64,000 nucleotides of DNA, taken from positions 496,001 to 560,000 of the forward strand of contig JACCLO010000002.1 of the NCBI GenBank assembly GCA_029448655.1. Direction: 5' to 3'. This DNA comes from Wolfiporia cocos. Lineage: Eukaryota; Basidiomycota; Agaricomycetes; Polyporales; Phaeolaceae. Shown in pieces: positions 37,906 through 49,823 of the stretch. Under the pieces are notes generated by a model that saw only the letters and a list, made by a program, of their open reading frames with translations, was not told where the DNA came from and did no database searches. The translations under genes were made by a program, and so were the position numbers. Every line of letters begins with the position of its first letter. The stretch's first letter is position 1.

Positions 37906-39374
37906 ATGGCCATCGAAGTCGCTGCTCTTCCCCTCCCTCCCTCCGCTGACCCCTCTAAGTTCGCAGACTTCGGACGGGAAGTCAAGGGCGTGAACCCTGG
38001 CACCCTCACCCAGGAACAATTCAAGGAGATTGAGCGGCTTCTGTACAAGGTCCGCCATTCTTGCTTCTTGATGGGGTCAACGCACGTTGGGCTCAGCCAC
38101 TGTTAATAGCACAGCGCTCTGCTCTTCCGAGACGTCGACCTCACTCCCGAGCAGCAGTATGCCTTGACGAAAGTATGCTTGTCATGGCTCACGACGTATG
38201 GTAACAACTGACGTGGATACTTTCCAGGCATTTGACCCTGCCTCTGAGAGCTACGGGCATGGCAATAACAAGACTGAGAGCACCAAGAAGTCCATCCTAC
38301 ACCCCGACCTCAAGACCATCCCGCGCGTGCCGCAAGTGCAGCTCATCGGAAACGGCATGGTCTATGACCATGAAGGTCTCGCCGAGGCAAAGCTCAAGCA
38401 TCCATCGCACACGACCTTCCACAAGACGCGTGTCTCGCCTGAGGATGAGGAGAAGGGCTACACGCGCTTCTACCGGTGGCACATCGATGCGGCGCTGTAC
38501 GACCTCTCTCCGCCCAAGGTAACGACGCTATATGGGATCACCGTGCCCAAGGGCCCCGCGCAGATTGTACGCTACGACGATGGGACGGGCGACGAGCTCT
38601 CCGTTCCGCTCGGCACGACTGCGTTCGTCTCGGGCAAGACTATGTTCGAGATACTCCCGCCCGAGCTGAAGAGCCTCGCAGTGCGCAGTAAGGTGAAGTA
38701 CGCGCCTCACCCGTACGTGTGGATGGCGCCCGCCCGCGCGAACTCGACCGGCCTAGGGATTGAGACGGAGGGTCTGGAACTGCTGCCGGAGGAGTTACCA
38801 CCGTGGGAGAAGTCCAGGCAGAGGACGTTCCCGGTTGTAAGTACCCATCAGAAAAGGGCCGATGTTCGCTCGACAAACTCACCATACGTAGCTGTGGAAG
38901 AACCCTGTGACAGGAGGCCTGCATCTTGAGGTCCACCCGTGCGGGGCTGCAGAGCTCCTCGTGGATCCTCTCCCGGAGGGTGCTAAGCGAGAGGGCGCTC
39001 TATATCCCGACGGTGCCCACATCACCGACCTAGGGGAGGTCCGTGCGCTCCTGTACAAGATGCAGCGCCCGGCTATAGCGCCATCTGTGAGTCCCATGAT
39101 CATTCACGGCTGCACCATCTAAACGACGTCACAACCTCCAGCTGGTGTACCCCCATGACTGGTAGGTGCAAGCTGAAGTCCCGAGGGACGGTCAAATGAC
39201 GCATGACTTCATAGGCACGAGCGCGACCTTGTCTTGTTCCACAACCGTGGTGTCCTCCATACGGTCGTTGGTGCCTTCAAGCCTGATCAGGTCCGCGCGT
39301 TCCACCAGTGCAATCTGGCTGCCTCGGACGACCCTGCTGGACCCACGCCAGAGGATGTCAAGAAGTGGGCGTAG
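37906..39374 (+). CDS. TauD/xanthine-dioxygenase-like Fe(II)/2-oxoglutarate dioxygenase (complete)
   Basis: Six exons (37906-38049, 38110-38172, 38228-38836, 38892-39086, 39142-39161, 39215-39374) give 396 residues. The double-stranded beta-helix fold shows the metal triad HxD in YRWHIDAALYD and the distal histidine in FHNRGVLH, with IVRYDDGTGDELSVP, YAPHPYVWMAPARA and LWKNPVTGG between. This layout matches fungal xanthine/2-oxoglutarate dioxygenase (XanA) and TauD relatives, which hydroxylate a small substrate with 2-oxoglutarate, oxygen and Fe(II). Substrate is inferred: xanthine is possible, a sulfonate also. The 20-base exon is retained in the window-edge paralog. The first donor, GTCCGC, is weak but restores frame. 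Confidence 0.85.
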
Positions 39375-42300
39375 ATTAGATCGCAGGTTATCCTTGTCTT
39401 GTCTTAGTGCTGAGGTCGCGGACATGGGACTGGAATTGGATGTGTATGTATCATAATCTGATTTTGCAACAATATATCGTCATATTGCCCGCGTCTGATA
39501 GCAGATATAACTGACCTACGGGGCGATTGTCCCGAAAGTCTGCAGAGGACGCATCCCAGGGCATCCATGCTCCCGAGGCGAGAAATACCACGCTTCGCTT
39601 TTTATCTCGATCACGAGAACATGTACCTCGTAGCGGAATAACCTGATCTTCGTAAGTTAACTGTCATAAGGGAGCACAATACCTGGAGAAGGATAGATCC
39701 TGACGTCTTGGAAAGCAAGATTTCAGTGCGGAGCTCCTAGAACAATTTCCTTCAGGCCGTTGTCCCAAATCAAATGAAACGATTGACTGCCTCCTCCATA
39801 GACAGTGTGAGATGCTATTTCGAGGTCGAGGTTGAGTCAACTGGCGCCTACTCTGATCCCACTCATGCTGATTGTCATCTACTGGGTGATCGTATCGTGA
39901 TGGGAATGGTGAGATAGGAGGGCGCCAGGATCGGCAGCCCATGAGTTTGGAAGTGTTTTCTCTTTGGACCCTGGCAAATTTGTGAATGAAACCACTTTGG
40001 ACAGGCTTCACCGCAAAGCCCGAGCACTTGGTGAATGCGGACCATAGATGAGCACTTTGGCGGATGCATACGTTATTGCTAGTTCATCCTTCGCATTGCG
40101 TAGCTATTGGAGTGAGAGGACACCATCGCGTTTCGATATGGATAAGGTCTCCCGATAACTATTAACAAGATGTCCAGCGGCTACTTCCTGATTGTACAGC
40201 TCGCGATAGCAGCGTACGTGGCAAATCGGATATGGAATGTATCCCGGAACACAGGACACGGTTAGTTCCAGGCCTGCATTGATGGGTTGCGTCGCTCATC
40301 ATGTCGCCAATTCCAAAAGGATGACCACTCTGTGTTAGACATGTATGAGTGATTCAAGAGAGATGAAAGGCTAACGCTTGTTGCGAGTTGAGCTCTGTAG
40401 GGTGAGCCACAACTCTGGCGATATTCTCCATCCGTGTGCGGGCGTGAAGTATAAGGACGAGATCCTTGGGTGATGCAGGAGGGTGAGATTCAGGAGGACT
40501 GCGATAGCCAGGACCTGCATACAGATCGTACACACAGCTGTAGATGTTGTCGTACATTTCTGTACAATAAGCGGTAGAGTAGTAGCTTCGGTAATGGACG
40601 CCGGTAAATATCTTCGTTTCGATATCATCTTCGCGAAACACTATCAGAACCCCGGATGTGCTGTCTTGGTTGTACTCACAAGTAAATTCCGTGTCACCAT
40701 GTTTTTTTCGGCCACCAATGCTTTTCTACCCCCACGTTTCCCCATCGGTCTAATGTCTATGGGTCCAGTATAATCCGCCACGTCAGGGCGCGGGTACATC
40801 TGGGACTCATGGAACAGCTGACCCAATCGAAATTACCGCTGTTGCTCCTCAAAGCGCTGCTCCGCTTGGAACGCCAGTTATACGATCTTCGCTTTTCTGA
40901 TTGAACTGCTGCCACTCCATGCATGATCGATTGATCCCCCGCGGCTTCAGAGTGTACCGTTCCATATTCGGGCTGTGTCATGGTTCTGTTGAAACCAATA
41001 GGTGAGTTGTCACACAACGAGAACGCAGCCTGCCCGTCGGATAACGCACTCAAATAGTGCCCCAAGTGCAGGTGTCATTCGCATGAGCGAGGAGCGGCGC
41101 TGGAGCGGATGGCTTGAGTTGCAGGGCGCAAGAATAGGCAAAGACGGCCGACGGCCGGAATGATTTCCAGGAAAGCTCCTCCCCCAGCGATATGTACGCC
41201 TCATAAGTTCGAGCTAGTCCTTTCTGGGGCCACCATGCGGACCATCGTACATACGTTCTATCGCTATGAGAATCTACAAATACGATGTTTGACGGTGTAT
41301 GAACAAGAAAATTTCCTTCTTCTGGTCCGTTCCCAACACAGGCTCTCGGGTTGCAATGCTTAAGCCTGTTTGGAACAGTGCATCAAGTACCATCGAATCT
41401 GTTGTGCCTGCATTCCCTGCGGGCATTGTTTCAGCGTTGTATAGCTGAGGAATGGAAGAAATAAGGTCAGCATAGCAGATGCGTTGCGACAAGGCAGAAT
41501 TTGATTGAGACGAGCGACATCAGGAAAGAACATAGCGCGTGCATTCTCACTTTGAGATTTTCTCCGTTCGCGTTAGGGAAATTGTGGATGTCGCGACAAT
41601 CAATGCACGCAGGAGGAACAGTAACGCTTACGCGACACAATGAATCGGCGTTGTGCTACAGCGTTTTCAGAATCCGAAGTACTTTCCTCCAGAGACAACG
41701 TACCAAATCTCCGGAGGGAATCATTTGCAGCTTCACGCAGTCGCAGTTAGATTTTTCAAAACTTCATGAGTCTTGCATGTACAAACCGCGGCCGTGCGCA
41801 TGGTGAGGCCTGAGGCCTGAGGCGCCGGGCGCCCTCATCTAAGTACTAAAGGGCCGTGGATTGCGTGGGAACTGCCATGTGCTTTTCCACGTGTGCCACG
41901 TGCTGTCCGTCGTCCCATAGGGCTCGCGCCACTGACCCGGGGAGTTGGCCAGTGGATTCCCACGCCCGGCACCTGCAAGGCGCGCGTTCAAATCCCTTCG
42001 ACGAAAACTCGCATTTCGTGCGTCCTCCCTGCGCTGTGCCACGGGGCTGTTGTAACGTAGATGGCCTGTACTGTAGATACACGCGATAAATTAAGAGAAT
42101 TCAGGGAGTTTTTTGAGGCACCACACAATGTTACAAGCGAAGCGACGACGACACCGAGCATCAGCGAGGTGGAGGAAGTGGCTGAGCGGGCAGAGAACAA
42201 AGGACAGGTGCAGCAGGGTGATCACACACCCTGGAGGTTGGGTGGACTCATCATGTCTCCATACAGTGTGTTTTTCCCTTATTCTATTAGTTATCTCACT

Positions 42301-42558
42301 TAAGTGACAATTGATATTCGTGGCGAAGCCATGGGTAATTAAACTCGTGAATTGTTTGTAGGTCTTTGTTTGGTGACTATATATGTTGACCCTATGTTGA
42401 CCCTAATATCAGTGCGCTATCTCCAGCTCACTCGCTTGGAAGGGCGTACCGTCGCCCTCTGCGAATCTGGTAATTCGTACCCGACTCCTCCAAGTAGCCC
42501 TCTGATTTGATTACATTCAGAGGTAGTGAGCGGTAGTCTGGGCTGAGATAGGTGCACT
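39375..42558. other. 3.2-kb stretch without recognisable genes
   Basis: ORFs are short and overlap on both strands. I see no transposon protein, terminal repeat or RNA gene. A GC-rich island at about 41800-42060 contains GTTCAAATCCC, which looks like a tRNA B-box but does not fold (see rejected items). The right end should hold the Argonaute promoter. Confidence 0.4.
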
Positions 42559-45500
42559 ATGCTGTCAAGACAATGCGTTGGATACCCTGTCCAAAGAATC
42601 GGCGTGCGGGAGGCCCGCCAAGGAACATTTCGACTGACTAGGGCGTGGTCCAACTCTGGACGCGCTCAGTCGGCACTGCGTTCAGCTTCGACCAAAAGCA
42701 CTGGCTTTAACAAGGGTCGAGGACCGCCTGGTGGTCGCAACGGACCATCTGGCGGTAGCGGCGGCGGCGATCGTGGGCGAGGCGGAAGAGGTGGCTTCAG
42801 CGCCTCCAGACAAGCGGGCGGGTGAGGCTACCTCTTCTGCTTTCCCTCTTGTGGAACTGATCATAGTCGCTTCTTCCACATTACAGAGTCTTCATGCATA
42901 ATGTTCCCGCTAAGATAGACGCTCGCCTCGCGAACGCTTCTCAGGATGCCCTTGTGATACGATCATCCACTCTGAGCGACACTGACTCGCCGACGCGCCC
43001 CGACTTTGGGACCGTAGGCAAACTCATCAACTTGCGCACCAACTATTTCCCTGTGTCTCTTCCGAAGGGCCCTCTCTTTGAATATGATGTGGAGATCACA
43101 CCGCCTGTGCGCCTCAAACGCGTCAGGCGGCGGATCTTCCAGCAAGCAGAGCAGACGTCTGAATGGAAGCAGGCAGGGATGCTTGGACGGGTTGCACACG
43201 ATAATGCGTCCAGGCTAATATCCTGCTTTGAGCTGCCGCAACTGCTCGAGATAAAACTTCAGCTCAGGGATGTGGACGGTGGAAAGGCCAAAAGCGACGG
43301 TCCGCAAAGAGCAAAAAAGAATGACGACCTTGGTTACACGATGATCATCACGTATCAACGGGATTTAGAGACGGAGAGTCTTGGCAGGTGCGTTCTTGTC
43401 GCATGCCATTCCATAAATCATTATGTCAACGATATAGCTGCATCTCATGGCCCAGTAATCCTTTTGAACTGTGCATACCCGTGTGACTACTGCTGATGCG
43501 TTCTGCGCAGATACCTGGACGGTGACCCCCAATACCGCGACTATGACCCCATGCCGGTCATCTCCGCGATGAACATAGTGCTGGCAGCTTGGCCAGACCG
43601 TCCTAGCGGTCCTGGAATGATGATTGGCAAGAACAGGTTCTTCGCACCATCTGACGAGTACCCTGCACGTTCACTAGGGAGTGGTCTCGAGGCGTGGCGC
43701 GGCTTCTATGCTTCTGTCCGTCCTACGTACCGGCAACTCATGGTCAATGTGAACGTATGCACGACAGCATTCTATACCCCGGGTAACCTCATGGAGCGCA
43801 TGTATGAGTTCATGAAAGATAGCCCCGGGAATAGGGTGGCGTCGTTTGTGTCAGGCCTTAGGGTGAAGACGACCCACTTAGGTTACACAAAGACCATTAA
43901 GACGGTGTCGAGATTCAACGCTAGAGAGTACAGGTTTACGACGGAGGAGTACGGGGAGGTCTCAGTTGAAGAGTACTTCAGATTGAGTACGTCATTGTAC
44001 TTTGCTTCATATCCCTGCTTACTTGCACTCTAGGATACAAAATCTCTCTCCGGTTTCCGAATGAACCTCTCCTTGACGTAGGAGGGTCCAAACAGGAATA
44101 CATACCTGCAGAGCTGTGTGTCATTCACGAGCGCCAACCTTTCCGTGGCAGGCTCTCCGAAAACTCGACTGCGAACATGATCACCTCTGCATGCCAGCCA
44201 CCCAACGTCAATGGACAAGCAATTATGGAGCGTGGGTTAGTCGAGCTCGGATATAAGCCGAGGACAGATACGCTGGCCGCGTTCGGCGTAAGCATCGGCA
44301 CCGATATGGCGGTCGTGCCTGGGCGCATTCTCCCGGCACCCGCGCTGTCCTATGGTTCTGGAGAGCCAGTAGTCGACGAGCGTGCGGGGTGGAATCTGCG
44401 GGACATCAAGTTCAACGTTGGCGGCAAGCTCGACAAGCTGGCGGTGCTCGTGATCAAGGACGGCGGACGGGGCGAGTTTCCGGGCAGGGATGATCGGGAG
44501 CTGCGCTCTGTTGTCGAAGGTCTTCTCAGAATGTGCCGGAAATTGGGAATGCAAGTCGCTGGCGAACCGATATTTGCGGAGGTCACCCTGCCGCGTAGGA
44601 GTCAGAAAGACCCTACGCGCACCAAGGCGGCCCAAGAGATTGGGAAAGCGTTGGAGTCAATCAAGTCTAAGGCTGGCTTCGTCCTTGTTGTCCTATCCGA
44701 TTCCGATAGGCATGTCTACAATGGAATTAAGTACATGGGTGATGTCCAGGTCGGCATCCCTACGTTCTGTGTCATCTCCTCCAAGATCCGGAAGGAAACT
44801 GGCCAGATGCAGTATCTTGCCAACGTCGCACTCAAGATCAATATGAAGACGGGTGGTGTGAACCACACGCTCCATCCTGAGAGCATGGCATGGTTCCGGC
44901 AAGCGCCGACGATGCTAGTGGGCATGGACGTTACTCACCCAGGCTCTGGGGCTGTCAAGGGCACAACATCAATTGCTGCGATGGTTGCTAGCGTAGACTC
45001 GAAGTTTGGTCAGTTCCCTGCATCATTGCGCTTACAGGGAGAGAACCAGGAGGCAAGTCGTCCGTGTGTTCCTGTGACAATCACTGAGCCCGTTTCTTCA
45101 GATCATCACGGATATAGCCTCAATGATGCAGGAACGAGTTGCTGCTTTCAAGCAGCATAGCAAGACGTTGCCCCAGCGCATCCTGATTTATCGTGACGGA
45201 ATCTCCGAGGTACTCTACTGTTGCTCCATGTCCTCTCAAGATCATTGATGTGTATAATCCAGGGCGAAATGGCCACTGTCATCGTCGAGGAAGTCTTAGA
45301 GATCAAGAAGGCATTTACCAAGTTCAGCACACCCAAGAAACCGTACTCACCCAAAGTCACCTTTATCTCTTGCGGAAAAAGACACAACACGCGCTTCTAC
45401 CCCACGAAGGCTGATGACGCTGATCGTCTCGGCAATCCGAGGCCGGGCACAGTAGTCGACCGGGGGGTCACTGCAGTGTATGACTTCGACTTCTACTTGC

Positions 45501-45904
45501 AGGCACATGGAGGTATGCGGCGACTGCGGTGTTGATCAAATCTTGTCTGATTAGAATGATGCGTTCCAGGGCTGCAAGGATCTACTCGCCCTACGCACTA
45601 CTACGTGCTGTACGATGAAAACGGGTTCAATGCCGACACGATCCAAGGGCTTACGAATAATATCAGTTACATGTTCGCGCGCGCAACGAAGGCTGTGAGC
45701 TTGGTCTCGCCTGCATACTATGCAGACCTGGCATGCGAGCGAGGTCGCTGCTACCTGCATCCGCTTTTGCAGGGCATATCCGCCAATGATGCAAATCCGG
45801 ACAGCGATCCAGAAGAAGCTTGTGAGAAGGTCGCAAAGGAAGCAGCGGAGCTGTGGCAAGGCGGTCTTAAGGGGAAGATGGCTGAAACCATGTTCTATAT
45901 CTGA
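42559..45904 (+). CDS. Argonaute (PAZ-PIWI, slicer residues present)
   Basis: Seven exons (42559-42821, 42887-43387, 43511-43986, 44034-45052, 45102-45209, 45263-45512, 45570-45904) give 983 residues. A Gly/Arg-rich N-terminus (GRGPPGGRNG, GGDRGRGGRGG) precedes the N domain, PAZ (TTAFYTPGNLMERMYEF), MID (HVYNGIKYMGDVQVG, KINMKTGGVNHTL) and PIWI. The catalytic tetrad is visible: D in VGMDVTHPG, E in ENQE just before an intron, D in IYRDGISEGE and H in PTHYYVLYDEN. It should bind small RNAs in the cytoplasm and cut matching RNA. The E-bearing exon ends at a GC-AG intron (45053-45101). The start ATG at 42559 is the least certain part; the reading frame before the Gly/Arg segment does not look conserved. 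Confidence 0.92.
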
Positions 45905-46049
45905 ACTATGTGAGCTCTTGCTTGACTACCTTGCGTAATAGTGCTTGAATGGTGTTCAATGTAGGATAGATTGTGTCTTAGTCTTGGTGGCGCTTCAATG
46001 TAGGATAGATCTTGATTGTGTATACCACCGCTTAGCAATATTGGAACAA
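45905..46049. other. Argonaute 3' flank
   Basis: About 145 bases after the Argonaute stop codon. It contains two near-identical short words (CTTGAATGG/CTTCAATGTAGGATAGAT, at about 45953 and 45992), a small local duplication. Then begins the dioxygenase fragment. Confidence 0.4.
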
Positions 46050-47160
46050 TTGATCGGACCATAACTTGTGTATCCATTTTATTGACTCCTCGCAGGAGAG
46101 AGTAAGGTCTCGTGCTCTTTGTGTGTGAGAGAGAGAACAACCATTTATACCCCGCAGTCAGTAAACTATGTACATGTGCGGCGCTCTACGAGGAGCCAGC
46201 GTAGGGAAGGAGGTCAGGGTAAAGGTATGGAGAATCAATAGTAGTTGCTGAGGTCATGGTGCGCGTTCGGTTTCGAGATCGCAGTTATGGTCCTTACCGA
46301 TAATGGCAGAATGAAAAGGCTTACCCTGGGTCGAAAACGATGGGGGTTACGTCTGGTTTGAGGAAGGCATTGGTGTTACGGAGGAAGCGGATAAGGGCCT
46401 TGATACCGGTAGAGGTACCCAGTAGGGTGCGTGGCTGTAGTGACGGTGATGCGTGTCTGAGGTGATGTCGTGCGTGTTCGTGAAGGGGGCAGTGTACGAG
46501 GACGTGTATTTGGGTTTGGTAACGACGGGGGTTACATTGACATTGGGTGGATTAGGATGGGACGAATCTGTTGTAGTATTCACCAAGAAAGGCGTGTCCA
46601 GTGAGGCATTGGATCAGTCGACTCTGAGTGTGGCGTGTCTCAGGGAAGTTGCGTAGTATGGGGTTAAGTGTGGTGGATGGTAGGGTGGTGAGTGCATATC
46701 GGGAGGTGCTGTCCCGGTTGGTGGCGAGCTATTCTCTTTGCCATCGGTGTATTGCTTTGGATCGTGCGTGGGCTCTCAGCCAGGTAAGTGTGGGGGGTAT
46801 ATCGGTGGGGAGGGTGACTGCTCGTTTTGCGAGTCTATCGGCCGCATCGTTGCCTGGAATATGTTTGTGGCTCGGTATCCAGTGTAGGGTGATTGAGATG
46901 GCTGGGTAGGTCGACAGAATTTCGTCGACTCTCGTGCTCTTTGACACCAGAGGCGTCATACATTCTGTCACAGGCAACCTGGAGCCGGATCAGATTTGCC
47001 TCTATCCTTGCCACTTCAGATACCCTTGCAGGTCTAACTGCAGATGATCTTAACAATGTGACATAGCCCTGGCCTCCGCGTCCCTTAATCATTATCTCTC
47101 CAGTATATCCAGTATGACCAGCCAGCTCGTGGCAGTGCGAATGACAACCTCAACAATGTA
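46050..47160 (+). pseudogene. Dioxygenase 3'-end fragment (TauD-like), split by a LINE
   Basis: Bases about 46050-46121 match the last intron and start of the last exon of the window-edge dioxygenase (TATCCATTTT, then CTCGCAGGAGAGA). After an 808-bp insertion, bases 46944-47066 continue the same exon: RGVIHSVTGNLEPDQI, then a degraded LTADDL and a TAG. Similarity runs on into the 3' flank to about 47160. Small deletions (the YHQCN block is partly lost) break the frame. It is closer in DNA to the copy at 1-980 than to the complete one at 37906, so it derives from that lineage. Confidence 0.8.
46108..46943 (-). mobile_element. 5'-truncated LINE (Tad1-like, RNase H end) with 14-bp target-site duplication
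   Basis: The insert is 46122-46929, flanked by exact 14-bp copies TCTCGTGCTCTTTG (46108-46121 and 46930-46943). On the reverse strand it encodes the end of a LINE polyprotein: an RNase H segment with LHWIPSHKHIPGNDAADRLA (about 46800-46890), then a TAG, then conserved C-terminal blocks such as SRYALTTLP and CLTGHAFLGEYYNRF. Reverse transcriptase and all upstream parts are missing, as expected from incomplete target-primed reverse transcription. The 3' end (low coordinates) finishes in a TCTCTCTCACACA-like tail, not poly(A). The element is dead. It landed in the dioxygenase fragment, which dates it after that duplication. Confidence 0.88.
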
Positions 47161-47521
47161 ACCTCGGCGAGTGTCGGCAGCCGGCAGACTAGTAGTGAGC
47201 TAGCCTGTTAGAGGTATCTCAAGAAGATAGAAGTCGAGCTGACTACGTGACTGCAAACTCGAGACAGTATGGTCATGAACCACAAAGCAAAGCTTGCATG
47301 TACATACGTTGGTGTACTGTCACCTTGACCATCCTCTACAGTCACTCTACTGATCGCAAACCCATGTCATGTGCTGCGATTGATGACTATATATCCTTAT
47401 CCGGCAATATTTGTGGCGTCCAATCATTCCTTCATCTTGACCATCGGCTTTAGAGATTGGTTCATAACTCATCCACGTTATTACAAGCTCACATAGGTGT
47501 GACCACCGCTAGATAATTCTC
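47161..47521. other. Upstream region of the Trf4-like gene
   Basis: 361 bases, AT-rich, with CTATATATCC at about 47386-47395 as a possible core promoter element. No gene or repeat. Confidence 0.4.
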
Positions 47522-49390
47522 ATGGCTAGCATAAGCTCGCAAGCCGTTGCAGTTGCGGAGGCCTCGACCTCTACCTCGGCGTCTCAGAACAATCCTGCTA
47601 TCACGAGACCTGCGGTGAAGAAGAGAAAAGCTAGAAGAAAAAATGTGGTCACAGAGATGGCTGAGGGGACAACCTGGCCATGGACAGCCTCACTCGGCGC
47701 GCTCCGGTGCGACAGCAAGGAGCAGAGGTTCGCCTGCGACTGAACTTGAAGCTGTCCACGAGCTGAGGAATACTGCCCTCTCAGACTGCACGAAGAGGTC
47801 ATCGCATACGTATCGTATATCACGCCTTCCACGCAAGAGCGTAGTGCGCGTGAGCAGGTCATTGCGCGCATAGTGAATCTCACCAAGGCGCGGTTCGCCA
47901 ACTCTACACTGGCCACGTTCGGCAGCACGGTGCACGACCTGTACCTCCCCGATGGGTATGCACCACTTATGTGACTAATCGGTGGCGTTATCCCATTAAC
48001 TAGTTTACTAGCGACGTTGACCTGGTGATGAGTCTCCCCCGTGAGCTCGACGAGGACGCTCGTCGGCGGACGCTCTTTCAGCTCTCTGCGCTGCTCAAAA
48101 ACACGCTCGTTACGCAGCACGTCACCGTCGTCCTCCGCGCACGCGTGCCCGTCATCTCCTTTGAAACAGTGCCCGAGCTCGGTGCGCCTGCTCTCTCCCC
48201 GCTGCGTGCGTCTCCACTCACAGATTGACCGAGACATAGGCTCGTTCAGCATCGACATCAGCATCAACGCGACGGATGGGGTGAATGGGGTACCTGTTGT
48301 TGCAAACTATCTCCGCACGATGCCCGCACTTCGCTATCTCGTCATGATCGTCAAGGGATATCTCTCCCGCCTCAAGCTGAACTCCGCGTCGAACTCCGGG
48401 CTGAGCAGTTATTCTGTCATTCTGCTAGCCGTGAGCTTCCTTCAGGTGTGTTGTATGCATAACCTGTCTGAGACGGTACTGACTTTGTCGCTGTTTTGCA
48501 GCGGAATCCGAAGAAGAGACCGCAGGAAGATATCGACAATCCGCTCCCACGGGAGTCACTTGGTCGCTTGCTACTTGACTTCTTCGAACATTATGGCTTT
48601 GAGTTTGACTATGAGGACGCATGCGTGTCCGTCTTGCAGAGAAAACTCCTCACCAAGGAAGAGAAGAACTGGGACCGGCCATCACATCCTGGAGCGCTTT
48701 CCATCGAGTGTCCAGTCAATCCTGGTATGCCTAAGTTCCTTCCTTCACTCAGTTCCGATCGCCAGTTAACGCATTCGCAGAGAATGACGTAGGCCGTCCA
48801 ACAGGCAAAATCAACCAAATACAGAAGGCGTTCCAAGATGCCTATGTTGCGCTGCGCGACTACCCGTTCAGCATGGCACAACCGAATGTTCTCGGGACCA
48901 TTGTCGGTGTCGCGCCCGTGGTGCGTCTTCTCCCTCTTCTCTCTGTTCCTCATTTCTCCCTGGCTAGGCACGCTCCCTCTGCCTGCTAACAGGCACGTTC
49001 AAAATGCAGACGCTCGAGCGCCGCGCGCACTTGCGCGAGCTCGTCGACTCGGGCAGCCTAGCACGCGCTCTGCGCGAGGTGCGGGCGCCGGAGCCGCCGC
49101 AGCGTGGCCAGCGGAACGCGCCGTTCCACCACAACAGCTACAGTCGTAATCACCACAGTCGCGGGTCGTCCTCGCACTACCATCCGTACGGCAACCAGAG
49201 TGCGGGCATGGCGTTCAGCCCACATCTGGGCGCGCATAGCATAGGCGCGGTGTATGATGGTCCGCTACGGTACGACCCCGCGGCAGGCGCGTTCCAACCA
49301 CAGTGGACGGGAGGCACATATGGGCCCCATGGGGCCGGACAGAGTCCTAATGGGAGCAACAGGCGCGGGAAGGGGCGGAAGACAAAATAG
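47522..49390 (+). CDS. Trf4/PAPD5-type non-canonical poly(A) polymerase
   Basis: Exons at about 47522-47727, 47785-47955, 48012-48168, 48224-48445, 48502-48724, 48781-48918 and a last exon to 49390. A basic nuclear-type tail (KKRKARRKN) leads to the nucleotidyltransferase core: LHEEVIAYVSYITPS, TFGSTVHDLYLPDGDVDLV (GS motif plus two catalytic Asp) and the third Asp in FSIDISIN. The PAP-associated domain follows (LRYLVMIVKGYL, SYSVILLAVSFLQ, LGRLLLDFFEHYGFEFDY). The C-terminus is Gly/His/Asn-rich. Trf4 proteins add short A tails to aberrant nuclear RNAs in the TRAMP complex for exosome decay. Two junctions are uncertain: after SFET (weak donor GTGCCC) and the last intron, where two splice choices both keep frame. 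Confidence 0.85.
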
Positions 49391-49823
49391 CGGTATCCGT
49401 AAAGGTCTATGCATATGCCCTGCTATTATTATTGCGTTCCACGTCAGTTTTTATGTTGTATTATGGGACAGCGGTGCGCGTTGCTGCTGTCCTTGTATGC
49501 CATCTTAATGATCGCTAGCTATGCTTGTAGGCCGGTGTGCTACGCCTGTTTGTACATAACATCCTGAACGATGCTGCTTCGCGTGATCGACGTATTGCAC
49601 TAGCACGCAGAAGCGGCTACGCCTCAATATTCAATGCTGTCACCGTCTAATGTCATCCGGTCCGGGGGTTGTATATATCATGGCGGTATATCATGGCGGT
49701 ATGAGCGAGACGTACTAAGCGCGACGCGATCACGGGAGTGTGATCCGTGACAAGAGCGCGTAATGGGCGCGAGCGTGACGATCATTGTTACACCGTTTCT
49801 TGATTCCGGCCGCTTTGCACAAG
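49391..49823. other. Intergenic spacer before the karyopherin gene
   Basis: 433 bases with the Trf4-like 3' end and the promoter of the next gene. A direct repeat TATATCATGGCGG occurs twice at about 49674 and 49686. Nothing else. Confidence 0.4.

Noticed and set aside
41905..42005. Possible tRNA: GTTCAAATCCC B-box-like word and near-complementary ends TCCGTCG / CGACGAA.
   Set aside because: The T-arm does not pair, no acceptable A-box lies at the right distance from the 5' end and no anticodon arm can be drawn.
46347..46586. A separate 79-codon reverse ORF as a gene of its own.
   Set aside because: It lies inside the truncated LINE, downstream of the RNase H part and in another frame; it is decayed element sequence.
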